24,755 nucleotides of DNA, taken from assembly GCA_031411235.1 (NCBI GenBank), contig JANOAR010000065.1:1-24755 (forward strand), given 5' to 3'. Below are positions 7,831-15,552 of the stretch, in pieces. Every line of letters starts with the position of its first letter. Within the stretch, counting starts at the first letter, position 1. A program made the translations under genes and the position numbers. A model generated the notes under the pieces. It was not told the DNA's origin. It worked only from the letters and a program-made list of their open reading frames with translations, and searched no databases. Origin of the DNA: JANOAR01 sp031411235. GTDB lineage: Bacteria; Verrucomicrobiota; Verrucomicrobiia; Verrucomicrobiales; Verrucomicrobiaceae.

Positions 7831-8838
7831 TTACTCGTTTAGCTTGGCGATGAGGAAGTCATGGATTTGGCCATGGGTTACGCCTGGAGCGCCGGGATAG
7901 ACCAGCTCGCAGGAGACGCCGTTGGCTTTCAAGTGCTCTTCGAGTTTCACCCCAAAATTTGCACTGTGGGTGGGGTCGCGTTGCTCTTGGCCAAGGGCTG
8001 GCGCTGCGCCGTAGGTCATGTAGATCGCGGGGTCGTCGCTGCTCACATGCTCGTAGGGCGAGTATTCCTTGATCCAGGGCAGCACTTGCGCTCGTGCCTC
8101 GAAAAAGAGCTGAAACTGGGTGTCGCGAGTCTTGTTGTCCTTGGGGTCGGGCATGAAGCCGAAGGCATGGCCGCCGTAGCGACTGTTGGGCGTCCACTCG
8201 CGCATCTGCTTGGGGTCGAGTGTGGTCTGCGCACCGTTCACCGCAGCACAGTAGAGTCGGGTCGATTCACGCGCGATGGGGTCGCTACTCTTGGGGTCGG
8301 CCATGTCATTGTGAAAAGCCAACCACAGGCTGGAGCAAGCACCCGCAGAGCCTCCGCTCGCGCCAATGCGCTTTTTATCGAGGTTCCACTCGCCTGCTTT
8401 GCTGCGCACAAATTGCAGCGCCCGAGCCGCGTCGTGCAGTGGCCAGGAGACGGGCGGTTTCACCCCTGCGGTGATGGCTTCGCCGATGAAACGATACTCC
8501 ACCGACACGACCGAGATGCCAGCCGCGAGGCATTCCCTGAGCCCGCCTGGGCCTGCCTTGCTGCCTGCGACCCAGCCACCGCCATGGATGAAGAATAGCA
8601 GCGGCGTGGGCTTTGCCGACTCCGCCTTGTAAAAGTCGAGCACTTGCTTGGGATCCGAGCCATAGGCCACATTCGCTAATGTGGGCGGCAGTGGGGGGAC
8701 GACTGGTTTTGCCGGGGCAGCGGCTTTCTGTGGTGTCTCTGGCTTAGCCGTGGACGCGGGAGGAGCGGCGAGGACAGAGGGCATCGAGCTAACGAGCAGC
8801 CCGAGGGAAACGATGAGGGTGGTGAGGCGAGGATTCAT
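7831..8838 (-). CDS. Secreted alpha/beta hydrolase (esterase/lipase-like)
   Basis: A 335-residue protein starting at M-N-P-R-L-T-T; an ATG 15 bases upstream (8853) is possible but gives a poorer signal peptide. The N-terminus is a Sec signal peptide with likely cleavage after V-L-A-A, followed by a Pro/Ala/Lys linker. The oxyanion-hole motif H-G-G-G-W is at residues 85-89 and the nucleophile elbow G-G-S-A-G at 162-166, with Ser164 catalytic. An Asp in S-S-D-D-P (about 268) and a His in T-H-G-Q-I-H-D-F near the C-terminus fit the acid and base. This matches the hormone-sensitive-lipase/BD-FAE-type esterases, common in Verrucomicrobiota polysaccharide degradation. The substrate (acyl ester, possibly a decorated glycan) is not determined. 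It sits 63 bases downstream of the OmpA-like gene and may be co-transcribed. Confidence 0.9.
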   Translation of the reverse strand: MNPRLTTLIVSLGLLVSSMPSVLAAPPASTAKPETPQKAAAPAKPVVPPLPPTLANVAYGSDPKQVLDFYKAESAKPTPLLFFIHGGGWVAGSKAGPGGLRECLAAGISVVSVEYRFIGEAITAGVKPPVSWPLHDAARALQFVRSKAGEWNLDKKRIGASGGSAGACSSLWLAFHNDMADPKSSDPIARESTRLYCAAVNGAQTTLDPKQMREWTPNSRYGGHAFGFMPDPKDNKTRDTQFQLFFEARAQVLPWIKEYSPYEHVSSDDPAIYMTYGAAPALGQEQRDPTHSANFGVKLEEHLKANGVSCELVYPGAPGVTHGQIHDFLIAKLNE

Positions 8839-8901
8839 AGAGCACCGTGACAATCTTCGCGAGGGTGCCCGACCTTCCGCCTTTTTGCTCCGGCAGGGCT
8901 G

Positions 8902-10446
8902 CTAGAAATCGAGGAAGATTTCGGCGCGACGATTCTTGGAGCGGCCTTCAGGGTTGTCGCTGCCATCGGACTTGATGTTTTGGTCGAGTGGTGAGGCTTT
9001 GCCGAGACCCTCGGTGACGACTTGGTCGGGGGCGACGCCGAGGGCGACGAGTTCCTCTTTCACGGCCTGGGCTCGCCCACGGGAGAGCCCCATGTTGTAG
9101 CCATCGGTGCCGAGGGCGTCGGTGTGGCCCGTGATGTGTAGCTTGCGCGAACCATTGGATTTCAGCAGGCCAGCGACGATTTCGAGCTGTTTCTTGGCGC
9201 GAGGATGCAGCCCGGATTGATCATACTCGAAGTAGAGAGCCAGGGACTCGCCGCCTTTGGGGTTCTTGACGATGGGGGTGTAAGGCACGCCCATTTTGTC
9301 GGCAGACTTGGCAAAGGAGCTGAGCAGGTCGGAGAGGTTAAGCCCGACGATTTGCCAGGGTTTGTCCTCGCCCGAGCGTTGCATTTCGACGCCGAACTCG
9401 GTCTGTTGCTGGAGCTTCTCAGACTGCACCTGAGCGATGACCCAGGAGACTTGAGGGCTGGCGACGGTGATGACCATGGGCTTGTTGGGCTTCAGTTCGT
9501 ACTGCCCTTCTTCAAAGACGATGCACAGGCCCGCGAGCTTCTGCGGTGAGACTTTCGTGACGTCGATGAACTTGCGTGCTGCGACAAAGTCGAGCCGCAG
9601 CAGGGCTTGCACAAAATCGCTGGCGTAGCTGAGCGAGTCGGCCTGGGCATCGACGACGAAGAGCGGATTGCCGACCTTGCTGGGGGCCGCCATGGCAGGC
9701 GGTGTGCCAGCCTTGTCGCTAGGCGCTGGGGCTGCATTGGCTGGCGCGGTGTTGTTGGCCATGGCGAGGCCGGGCGGTGCCTGGGCGATGGCGGCAAGCA
9801 GTTCCTTGGGCAGGTGAAATTGCGCGATCTTCCAGCCCATCTTGGGGTCGCGATCCACATCCACTTGGAGACTTAGCGAGGGCAGCGTTTCCCCCGGCTT
9901 GATCAAGGGGATCGACAGGCGCGTGGCGTCGCCCACTTGGCCGAGCAGCATCACCTTGTCTTCAGGCCCGATTTTGTAGCCTAGGCCATTGATGATTTTA
10001 TCCAGCACGGCAGCAGCAGCGGCGGCGCGACTTGTATCGGTCGTGGGGGCTAGGCGTGCAGCCCCAGCCATGTCTCCCGTGGCCAGACTGTGGGCGAGTG
10101 CTTTGCCAAGATCGAGTGGACGAGCAAATCCTGGGCTCGGGATATTGCTAGCGGGTGGTGAGCTAGGCGGAGGCGTACCCGGCGCTGTCTGCGGCTCGGC
10201 GGGCGGAGTCACCGCCAGCTTGCCACTTGCCGGAGGGGCGCTGGACGCTGGGGTGCCGCTGGCCGTGGCGACCACGGCTGGGGCGCTAGGGGTGACGATT
10301 GTTTGGGCTTCGAGTTTTTTACGGGTGTAGAAATAAAAGATGCCGCCACTGATGAGCATCGCGACGATGATGATGACAATGGGAGCCGCACCTCCACGGG
10401 GGTGAGTTAGGGGTTTTTTTCGAGAGCGAGGATTGGAGGGGAGCAT
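8902..10446 (-). CDS. OmpA-family peptidoglycan-binding envelope protein, membrane anchored
   Basis: A 514-residue protein. It has a basic N-terminus, one transmembrane segment at about 21-40, and a long Pro/Ala/Ser linker to about 108. Two similar modules follow, at about 110-215 and 270-375, each ending in a W-[KQ]-I strand (W-K-I-A-Q-F-H-L; W-Q-I-V-G-L-N-L). They may be duplicated NTF2-like domains. The C-terminal OmpA-like domain spans about 403-514: F-E-Y-D-Q-S, then T-G-H-T-D with D443, R-G-R-A-Q-A-V with R458, and the closing N-R-R-A-E-I. The Asp and Arg are the diaminopimelate-binding residues of the family. It probably tethers the inner membrane to peptidoglycan. Unlike outer-membrane OmpA it has no beta-barrel; the topology resembles MotB or other TM-OmpA proteins, but no MotA partner is adjacent. 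Confidence 0.9.
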   Translation of the reverse strand: MLPSNPRSRKKPLTHPRGGAAPIVIIIVAMLISGGIFYFYTRKKLEAQTIVTPSAPAVVATASGTPASSAPPASGKLAVTPPAEPQTAPGTPPPSSPPASNIPSPGFARPLDLGKALAHSLATGDMAGAARLAPTTDTSRAAAAAAVLDKIINGLGYKIGPEDKVMLLGQVGDATRLSIPLIKPGETLPSLSLQVDVDRDPKMGWKIAQFHLPKELLAAIAQAPPGLAMANNTAPANAAPAPSDKAGTPPAMAAPSKVGNPLFVVDAQADSLSYASDFVQALLRLDFVAARKFIDVTKVSPQKLAGLCIVFEEGQYELKPNKPMVITVASPQVSWVIAQVQSEKLQQQTEFGVEMQRSGEDKPWQIVGLNLSDLLSSFAKSADKMGVPYTPIVKNPKGGESLALYFEYDQSGLHPRAKKQLEIVAGLLKSNGSRKLHITGHTDALGTDGYNMGLSRGRAQAVKEELVALGVAPDQVVTEGLGKASPLDQNIKSDGSDNPEGRSKNRRAEIFLDF

Positions 10447-10726
10447 GGTTGGGAGGAGGAGGCGGGTGAGGGAGGGTATCGTCTAGCACAAAGTTTGCCA
10501 TTGTTGCACGTTGTGAGGCAAGCTCAATCGGCGTGCCAGGAGGGCAAGGCCACATGGATTTAAAGATTGTTGAATAGGGTGTGCCAGCGATCTCTGAGCT
10601 TGCGCATTTGCTTACCCCAAGGCATTCACAGCGTCATGGGTGTTGCCTTTCACGCTGCCCATCATTCACCCCCTGCCCAATCTGGGGAACTCAAATTTCA
10701 GAAACGCCCTCGCCTCTTTTTAGCTC

Positions 10727-11704
10727 ATGGTTCGCCTCATCACCCATCAAGCCCAAGTCATCGACTGGAACGACGAGAAGCTTTACCCCTTCCCCGACAA
10801 CCTGATTTTCCTCGACCTGCTAAACCCTACTCGGGCAGAAGAACTGGAGGCCGAGAAGTGGCTAGAATACTCGCTGCCCACGCGCGAGGAGATGCAGGAG
10901 ATCGAAGAATCCAGCCGCCTCTACATCGAAAACGGGGCGCTCTACATGACGGCCTGGGTGCCCGTCGGGCTCGATACGCCGGATCCCGAAACCACAGCGA
11001 TCACCTTCGTCATCAGCCAGGATTGTCTGGCGACCGTCCGCTACGCCGATCCGCAAAGCTTTCGCAATCTCACGGAACAGGCGCGTCGCCTGTGCGCCCT
11101 GCCCGTCACCTCGGATGCCGTGTTTCTTCTGCTTGTAGAACTCATCGTCGCACGTATCGCCGATGGCTTGCAGGGTGTGGAGGCTGATCTCAAGCGGGTC
11201 TGCCGCGAAGTCTTTGCCCTGGATCCGCACAAGGCTAATGCTGCCATTGAGCGCGATCTCAGCGATGTGGTGAAGCTCCTCGGCAGGCGCAGTGCTTTGG
11301 TGGCTAATCTCCGCGAGAGTCTCGTGAGCATGAACCGCATGTTGCAGTTCTTCCTCAATAATGCCGCCACCTGGATGCGGCCTGAACTCTCGGCCCAGTT
11401 CCGCACCGCCGTGCGCGACGTGCGTGCTCTGGACGAGTACACCAACCAGCAATCGCACGAGATGACCTTCCTGCTGGATAGCACCCTGGGCCTGATTAAC
11501 ATCCAGCAGAATCAGATCATCAAAATCTTCACCGTGGCCAGCGTGCTGTTCATGCCACCGACGCTCATTGCCTCCATTTACGGGATGAATTTTGAGCACA
11601 TGCCGGAACTCAAGCAGGCCATCGGCTACCCCTTGGCGCTGGTCTTGATGGTGCTCTCCGCCATCGGTCCGATCTGGTACTTCCGAAAGAAGAAGCTGCT
11701 TTAA
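10727..11704 (+). CDS. corA: CorA-type magnesium/divalent cation transporter
   Basis: A 325-residue inner-membrane protein. The diagnostic Y-G-M-N of the CorA superfamily is at residues 285-288, at the end of TM1 (about 266-284). TM2 is at about 301-319, followed by the typical basic C-terminal tail K-K-K-L-L. The large N-terminal cytoplasmic domain (1-260) is alpha/beta then long-helical, as in CorA. Length is normal. The family forms pentamers and imports Mg2+ (some members Co2+, Ni2+ or Zn2+); specificity cannot be read from the sequence. The loop after G-M-N contains F-E-H-M-P-E, which fits the acidic periplasmic loop. It is divergent from the OmpA-like gene and its 3' end is 9 bases from the convergent TPR-like gene. 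The leader is pyrimidine-rich with no Shine-Dalgarno. Confidence 0.93.
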   Translation: MVRLITHQAQVIDWNDEKLYPFPDNLIFLDLLNPTRAEELEAEKWLEYSLPTREEMQEIEESSRLYIENGALYMTAWVPVGLDTPDPETTAITFVISQDCLATVRYADPQSFRNLTEQARRLCALPVTSDAVFLLLVELIVARIADGLQGVEADLKRVCREVFALDPHKANAAIERDLSDVVKLLGRRSALVANLRESLVSMNRMLQFFLNNAATWMRPELSAQFRTAVRDVRALDEYTNQQSHEMTFLLDSTLGLINIQQNQIIKIFTVASVLFMPPTLIASIYGMNFEHMPELKQAIGYPLALVLMVLSAIGPIWYFRKKKLL

Positions 11705-11713
11705 GACTCGGAG

Positions 11714-14338
11714 TTACTTGGCCCCATCCCAGAGAAAATGCACTAGCCGGATGTCGGTGGCGCGTTGCTTGGCATCGGCGGCGCGGGCACCGCTGGACTG
11801 CGCGAGCTTCTCGGCGATGCGGGCGGCGGCCTCCCATTGCTGGGTCTGCTCCAGGAGGCCTATGGCCTGAAAGCCAGCTAGGTAATACCACTGAAACTCA
11901 GCGGGGGTCGTCGGTGCCGTGAGGGGTTCGCTGCCGACAGAAACCACGTCGTAACAGGCTTCCAGACTCTCGCCAACACGGCCTAACTCCTTGAGCGCAC
12001 GGCTTTTCATAAAGCCCAAACGCGCGGCCCAGAGGTAGGGCAAAGATTTATCCTGAAGCGTCTCGGTGAGCAAGGTGACGGTGGCCTCGATGCTGCGTGG
12101 GTCGCTCTTTCCGAGGAGCAGGAGTAGCTCTGCCTTCTCCGCGATGAGGCTGAGGCGGACGTTGGCTTTTGCCTCGGGTTGGTCGAGTAGAGACTCGATC
12201 ATGCTCAGGGCTTCCGTCTCCTGGCCGAGGCGGCGCTTGGCTAGCGCTTGGTGCTGGCGTGCGGCGAAGGCGAGTGGCCCGGCGCGTTCAGCGAGTTCAT
12301 CCCAGAGGTCGATGGCGGCATTCAGCCCCTCGGTGCTGGTGAGGTTCATCGCGGCCTTGCCAGCGAAAAATAAGGCGGCGTCGGCGTATGGCGAATCGGG
12401 TTGCTCCTTGTCCAGAAGCTCGAACTGGGTGCGCGCATTGGGATAGTCCTCCAGGCGATAGTAGGCTTCGCCGACCTTCATGCGGACTTCGGCAGCATGC
12501 GCGGACTTGGGCCAGTGTTCGAGGAAGGTGGTGCCTTCGCGTGTGACGAGCGGGAGTTCACCCGCCGCTTCGCGCATCCACACACGCACGTAGCCGATGC
12601 GCTCAGCGAGGTGCGGCGGGAGATTGGGCGAAGCAGCGGCAGCGGCGAGAGCTTCGCTGGCGGGCTTCACACGAGGAGGGACATCAAGCAGAGCGATCTC
12701 GGCGAGGGCGATGTGGGCCTCGGGGCAGCGGGGATTCTGCGGATTCTCACGCACAAAAGTACCGAGGCTGATCTCAGCCGAGAGGTCACCTTTGGCCGCG
12801 AGTTGCAGAGCTTGGTCGAGCTTCACATCAGCGGCGTCATTGATGAAGGGGACAGGTTTTGCCGAAGGAGGCGGTGGCGTCACTGGCAAGGCCTGGGCCA
12901 CGGGCGTGAGTTGCGTAATGAGGCTGGCCAGCGCCACTTTTTCACCCGCTTGAATGGCGGCAATGGCGGCATTGTAGAGGGCACGCCGGTGACTGGTGCC
13001 ATCGGATTCCACAGCCGCTGCTTGGGTGAAAAGGGCGAGCGCCTCGGTGTACTCACCACGGGCAAAACGGATCATGCCGACGAGAAAGTCCACCACCGAG
13101 GCGTCGCCGCTGCCGAAGTCCTGTCGCCAGCGCTGGGCGAGATCGAGTACGCGCTGGTCAGAGTGCGCGGCCCCATGAAGTTGCATGGCGAGACGCAGGG
13201 CATCATTGAGCTTGGCATGGTGCGTGGTCGTTTGGATGAAACCTTCCAACATGCCAAGCGCCTCGGTGTCTCGGCCCGTGCGATACATTTCCTGCGCGAT
13301 GAACACCTTCGCATGGCCACGACACACAGGCGCGACCGATGAGGCAAGCCAGGCGATGGCAGCGTCCATGAGCTTTTTTTCAGCCTTGGTGCTGATGGCG
13401 ATGCGGCTCAGCAAATCGAAGGCCTCGGCCCAGTAATCGGTGTCGGTGCGGTTCCCCAGAATGCCAAGGGTGAGGGAATTCATGAAGCTAACGAGCAGCG
13501 TCTGCCCCTCGGCACGGCCCTGCCGCCAGAGGACTTCAGCGAGCAGGATGGTGGCGCTATCGTGCAGGCGTTCGCTCGCTGTTTTGAGGGCAAGCAGTTG
13601 GCGCAGCAGCACTTCGGCTTGTGTTAAAAGACCTTTCTCCGTGAGGGCTCGGGCGCGGAGGTACTGCACCTTGCCATCGACCTGGATCTTCTCTCGCTCA
13701 AGGCGCTCATAGACGGTTTGGGTGCGATCCGAGCCCAGCTCCAGTTCATTAAAGAGCAGCCGCGAGTAGCGTGCGATTTCAGCATTGCTATCGCTGCGCA
13801 AGTCCTTGCACTCGCGACGAGCGCTGCCCTCACGTCCCTGGCCGATGAAGGCGTGGGATGCACCCAGCTTGGCATAGGCGGCGAGTGGGCCTGTAGGCGG
13901 GTAGTTGTGGAAGGCTGTCTCGGCGTCAATAAAGCTGCCTGTGAGCAGCAACGACTGCCCTCGCCAGTAGGGCGCATCAGGAAAATCATGCGCGTCGATG
14001 AAGCGTAGCGCTTCAGCAGCATTGCCGCCACGCACGAGCGTTTCAGCAACCAACGCGGTGAGCATAAGCCGCTCTTTTTTAGACCATTTTTGTGACTCGA
14101 GGAGCCGCCGCCATTTGACCGCTGCGACCTCATAAAGACCGTCAGCCTGCGCCGCATTCGCCGCGATGAAGAGAGGCTGTTCGGCGAGCTGGGCTTGGGG
14201 CTTTGCGTCCTCGGCCACGACGAGAGTCGCTGTGCCGAAAAGCACGAAGAGGCCCGTGCGGAGCAACGCCCAGCGAGCCAGTAATGTTGTAACAGAGAGC
14301 CAAACCATGAGTCCCCGATGGTAATGTAGAGGATTCAT
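11714..14338 (-). CDS. Exported tetratricopeptide-like repeat protein
   Basis: An 874-residue protein. The start M-N-P-L-H-Y is chosen because it follows the DUF486 stop by 29 bases; M at 14308 (864 residues) is equally plausible. Both give an N-terminal hydrophobic segment ending L-V-V-A-E-D, a probable signal peptide. The rest is a continuous array of helical pairs with TPR-like spacing. Examples are an A-E-V-R-M-K-V-G-E-A-Y-Y-R-L unit followed by Y-P-N-A-R-T-Q-F, and A-L-A-K-R-R-L-G-Q-E-T-E-A-L near the C-terminal third. Such periplasmic TPR proteins usually scaffold envelope or secretion complexes; the partner here is unknown. The gene may be co-transcribed with the DUF486 gene and ends 9 bases from convergent corA. 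Confidence 0.82.
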   Translation of the reverse strand: MNPLHYHRGLMVWLSVTTLLARWALLRTGLFVLFGTATLVVAEDAKPQAQLAEQPLFIAANAAQADGLYEVAAVKWRRLLESQKWSKKERLMLTALVAETLVRGGNAAEALRFIDAHDFPDAPYWRGQSLLLTGSFIDAETAFHNYPPTGPLAAYAKLGASHAFIGQGREGSARRECKDLRSDSNAEIARYSRLLFNELELGSDRTQTVYERLEREKIQVDGKVQYLRARALTEKGLLTQAEVLLRQLLALKTASERLHDSATILLAEVLWRQGRAEGQTLLVSFMNSLTLGILGNRTDTDYWAEAFDLLSRIAISTKAEKKLMDAAIAWLASSVAPVCRGHAKVFIAQEMYRTGRDTEALGMLEGFIQTTTHHAKLNDALRLAMQLHGAAHSDQRVLDLAQRWRQDFGSGDASVVDFLVGMIRFARGEYTEALALFTQAAAVESDGTSHRRALYNAAIAAIQAGEKVALASLITQLTPVAQALPVTPPPPSAKPVPFINDAADVKLDQALQLAAKGDLSAEISLGTFVRENPQNPRCPEAHIALAEIALLDVPPRVKPASEALAAAAASPNLPPHLAERIGYVRVWMREAAGELPLVTREGTTFLEHWPKSAHAAEVRMKVGEAYYRLEDYPNARTQFELLDKEQPDSPYADAALFFAGKAAMNLTSTEGLNAAIDLWDELAERAGPLAFAARQHQALAKRRLGQETEALSMIESLLDQPEAKANVRLSLIAEKAELLLLLGKSDPRSIEATVTLLTETLQDKSLPYLWAARLGFMKSRALKELGRVGESLEACYDVVSVGSEPLTAPTTPAEFQWYYLAGFQAIGLLEQTQQWEAAARIAEKLAQSSGARAADAKQRATDIRLVHFLWDGAK

Positions 14339-14367
14339 TGGGGCAATGCAGATGTGCAGGGGCGCAG

Positions 14368-14712
14368 CTACTTGCGAAAGATAAAGAACACCGCGCCACA
14401 CATGCACAATGCAGCCCAGAGATAGTCCCACTTCAGCGGCTGCTTCATGTAATAGAACACGAAGGGCACAACCACGGTCGGCGTGATGACTTCCTGGACG
14501 ATCTTGAGCTGAGGCAACGATAGCGACTCACTGCCGATGCGGTTGGCCGGCACTTGCAGCATGTATTCAAAGAAGGCGATGCCCCAACTCAACAAAGCCG
14601 CGATGAACCAGGGCTGCGACTTCATGTCCTTCAAGTGGGCATACCACGCGAAGGTCATGAAGACATTCGAGGCGCAGAGCAGTCCGATGGCTTTGACGAG
14701 GGGCCAGTTCAT
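14368..14712 (-). CDS. DUF486 / DMT-like small membrane protein
   Basis: A 114-residue integral membrane protein, starting at M-N-W-P-L-V-K. A Met 45 bases upstream exists, but the extra residues are polar and not family-like. Four hydrophobic segments are visible. The conserved blocks A-S-N-V-F-M-T-F-A-W-Y, S-W-G-I-A-F-F-E-Y, Q-V-P-A-N-R-I-G and Q-E-V-I-T identify the DUF486 family. That family is distantly related to the drug/metabolite transporter and small multidrug resistance proteins. Substrate and function are unknown for the family. Length is typical. The start is divergent from the HEPN-like gene, 94 bases away. Confidence 0.9.
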   Translation of the reverse strand: MNWPLVKAIGLLCASNVFMTFAWYAHLKDMKSQPWFIAALLSWGIAFFEYMLQVPANRIGSESLSLPQLKIVQEVITPTVVVPFVFYYMKQPLKWDYLWAALCMCGAVFFIFRK

Positions 14713-14752
14713 AGGGCAGCTCACTAACGGAGAGGTGAGGCGCGTGCAAGAC

Positions 14753-14783
14753 TTCAACTTGAGGTATGGTTGGCTTGTATAAA
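14753..14783 (+). promoter_or_regulatory. Possible promoter of the HEPN-like gene pair
   Basis: A TATAAA hexamer at 14778-14783, in the context GTATAAATTA, lies 23 bases before the HEPN-like start. A weak -35 candidate, TTCAAC at 14753-14758, is 18-19 bases upstream. The -10 is convincing by AT content, the -35 is not. Confidence 0.3.
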
Positions 14784-14806
14784 TTACAGATCGTCACCTC
14801 AACGCC

Positions 14807-15235
14807 ATGTCTGAAAAACTAACTCGAAAGGCAGTGTTTAAAGATGTAGCCAAACTGCGCCTCGATGATGCCTCTCAACTGCTTAAAGAGAAGAGATTCA
14901 ACGGAGCCATATATTTGTTGGGCTACGCGATTGAATGCCATTTAAAGTTTGCCGTTTGTGAGAGGAACGAATGGAACGAGCTACCCGAGAAAATCCCACA
15001 AGGAGGCAAGCAAGTTAACCTCTACGTGCATAATTGGGATGTCTTGGTGGAGGCAGCACAACTCAGACCGCTGTTGAACCGCAAACCACTAATCTTTGCC
15101 GCCTACTCGGCGATGGTCGAGCAATGGGGGCCTTCGCTCAGATACAGAACAAAGCTCTTCAGCAAAACAGAAGGGCACAGACTTTACAAGCAACTGGAAG
15201 AGCTTTATCAGTTTTTCAGAGAATCCGTGCCATGA
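14807..15235 (+). CDS. HEPN-like domain protein (first gene of a two-gene module)
   Basis: A 142-residue cytoplasmic all-helical protein. Residues 16-50 (L-R-L-D-D-A-S-Q-L-L, then G-A-I-Y-L-L-G-Y-A-I-E and L-K-F-A-V) match the typical first two helices of HEPN proteins: repeated Ala/Leu positions and an A-x-E-x-x-L-K turn. H75-N76 followed by W-D-V-L-V-E-A-A corresponds to the H-[DN]-x-x-x-L segment. A clear R-x4-6-H ribonuclease motif is not seen; the closest, R114 to H124, has nine residues between. HEPN proteins are often toxins or RNA-binding parts of toxin-antitoxin, abortive-infection or nucleotidyltransferase pairs. The stop overlaps the start of the next gene (ATGA), so the two are translationally coupled. 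Base composition is visibly more AT-rich than the flanks, consistent with transfer. Confidence 0.65.
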   Translation: MSEKLTRKAVFKDVAKLRLDDASQLLKEKRFNGAIYLLGYAIECHLKFAVCERNEWNELPEKIPQGGKQVNLYVHNWDVLVEAAQLRPLLNRKPLIFAAYSAMVEQWGPSLRYRTKLFSKTEGHRLYKQLEELYQFFRESVP

Positions 15236-15537
15236 CTCAGACATTAGCCACCCCCAAGCCAAAGACGCCCTTTCCAAGGGCAAAGATACGCAAGGCCGTA
15301 GCAACAATTATGCCGCCACAACGTGCGTTCACGTTGCATGTTAATGACTCCAGCGTTGGTACAGCAAAAATTGTCCGCATCGTAACTGATGCATGGAAAA
15401 ACGAACACGCGGCAGAGCGCATACTTAGGATCATGGATGCCGTGAATTCAAAGCTGAACCGTGATGAGCAAAGGCGCGTGCTTCGTTACAGTGTGCTGAC
15501 CCCTGAAGAATACCGACAGGTTGTGTTGGGGAAATAG
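15232..15537 (+). CDS. Small protein of unknown function coupled to the HEPN-like gene
   Basis: A 101-residue basic protein whose ATG overlaps the stop of the HEPN-like gene by four bases. I do not recognise a family. The N-terminal 30 residues are Pro/Lys/Arg-rich and probably flexible. Residues 33-75 look alpha/beta, with F-T-L-H-V-N-D-S and a helix V-R-I-V-T-D-A-W-K. The C-terminal third is helical and charged, containing N-R-D-E-Q-R-R-V-L-R-Y and ending L-T-P-E-E-Y-R-Q-V-V-L-G-K. It lacks the G-S-x10-D-x-D signature of the MNT nucleotidyltransferases that usually pair with HEPN. An antitoxin or accessory-subunit role is inferred from gene order only. An open frame running from 15034 in this register is not used as the start, because the overlap with the HEPN gene would be about 200 bases. 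Confidence 0.6.
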   Translation: MTQTLATPKPKTPFPRAKIRKAVATIMPPQRAFTLHVNDSSVGTAKIVRIVTDAWKNEHAAERILRIMDAVNSKLNRDEQRRVLRYSVLTPEEYRQVVLGK

Positions 15538-15552
15538 CCTCGCAAGGCCAAC

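Noticed and set aside
10451..10476. Possible G-quadruplex (four GGG runs) just upstream of the OmpA-like start
   Set aside because: One loop is about 10 bases and such runs are common in GC-rich DNA. The runs are on the template strand, so the mRNA would be C-rich.
10567..11187. Open frame overlapping the corA start in another register
   Set aside because: Low-complexity Arg/His/Pro-rich translation typical of an out-of-frame reading of a GC-rich gene; corA is certain.
14807..15537. Classical HEPN-MNT toxin-antitoxin pair
   Set aside because: The partner lacks the G-S and D-x-D nucleotidyltransferase motifs, and the HEPN protein lacks R-x4-6-H. The pair is therefore reported as an unknown module, not as HEPN-MNT.
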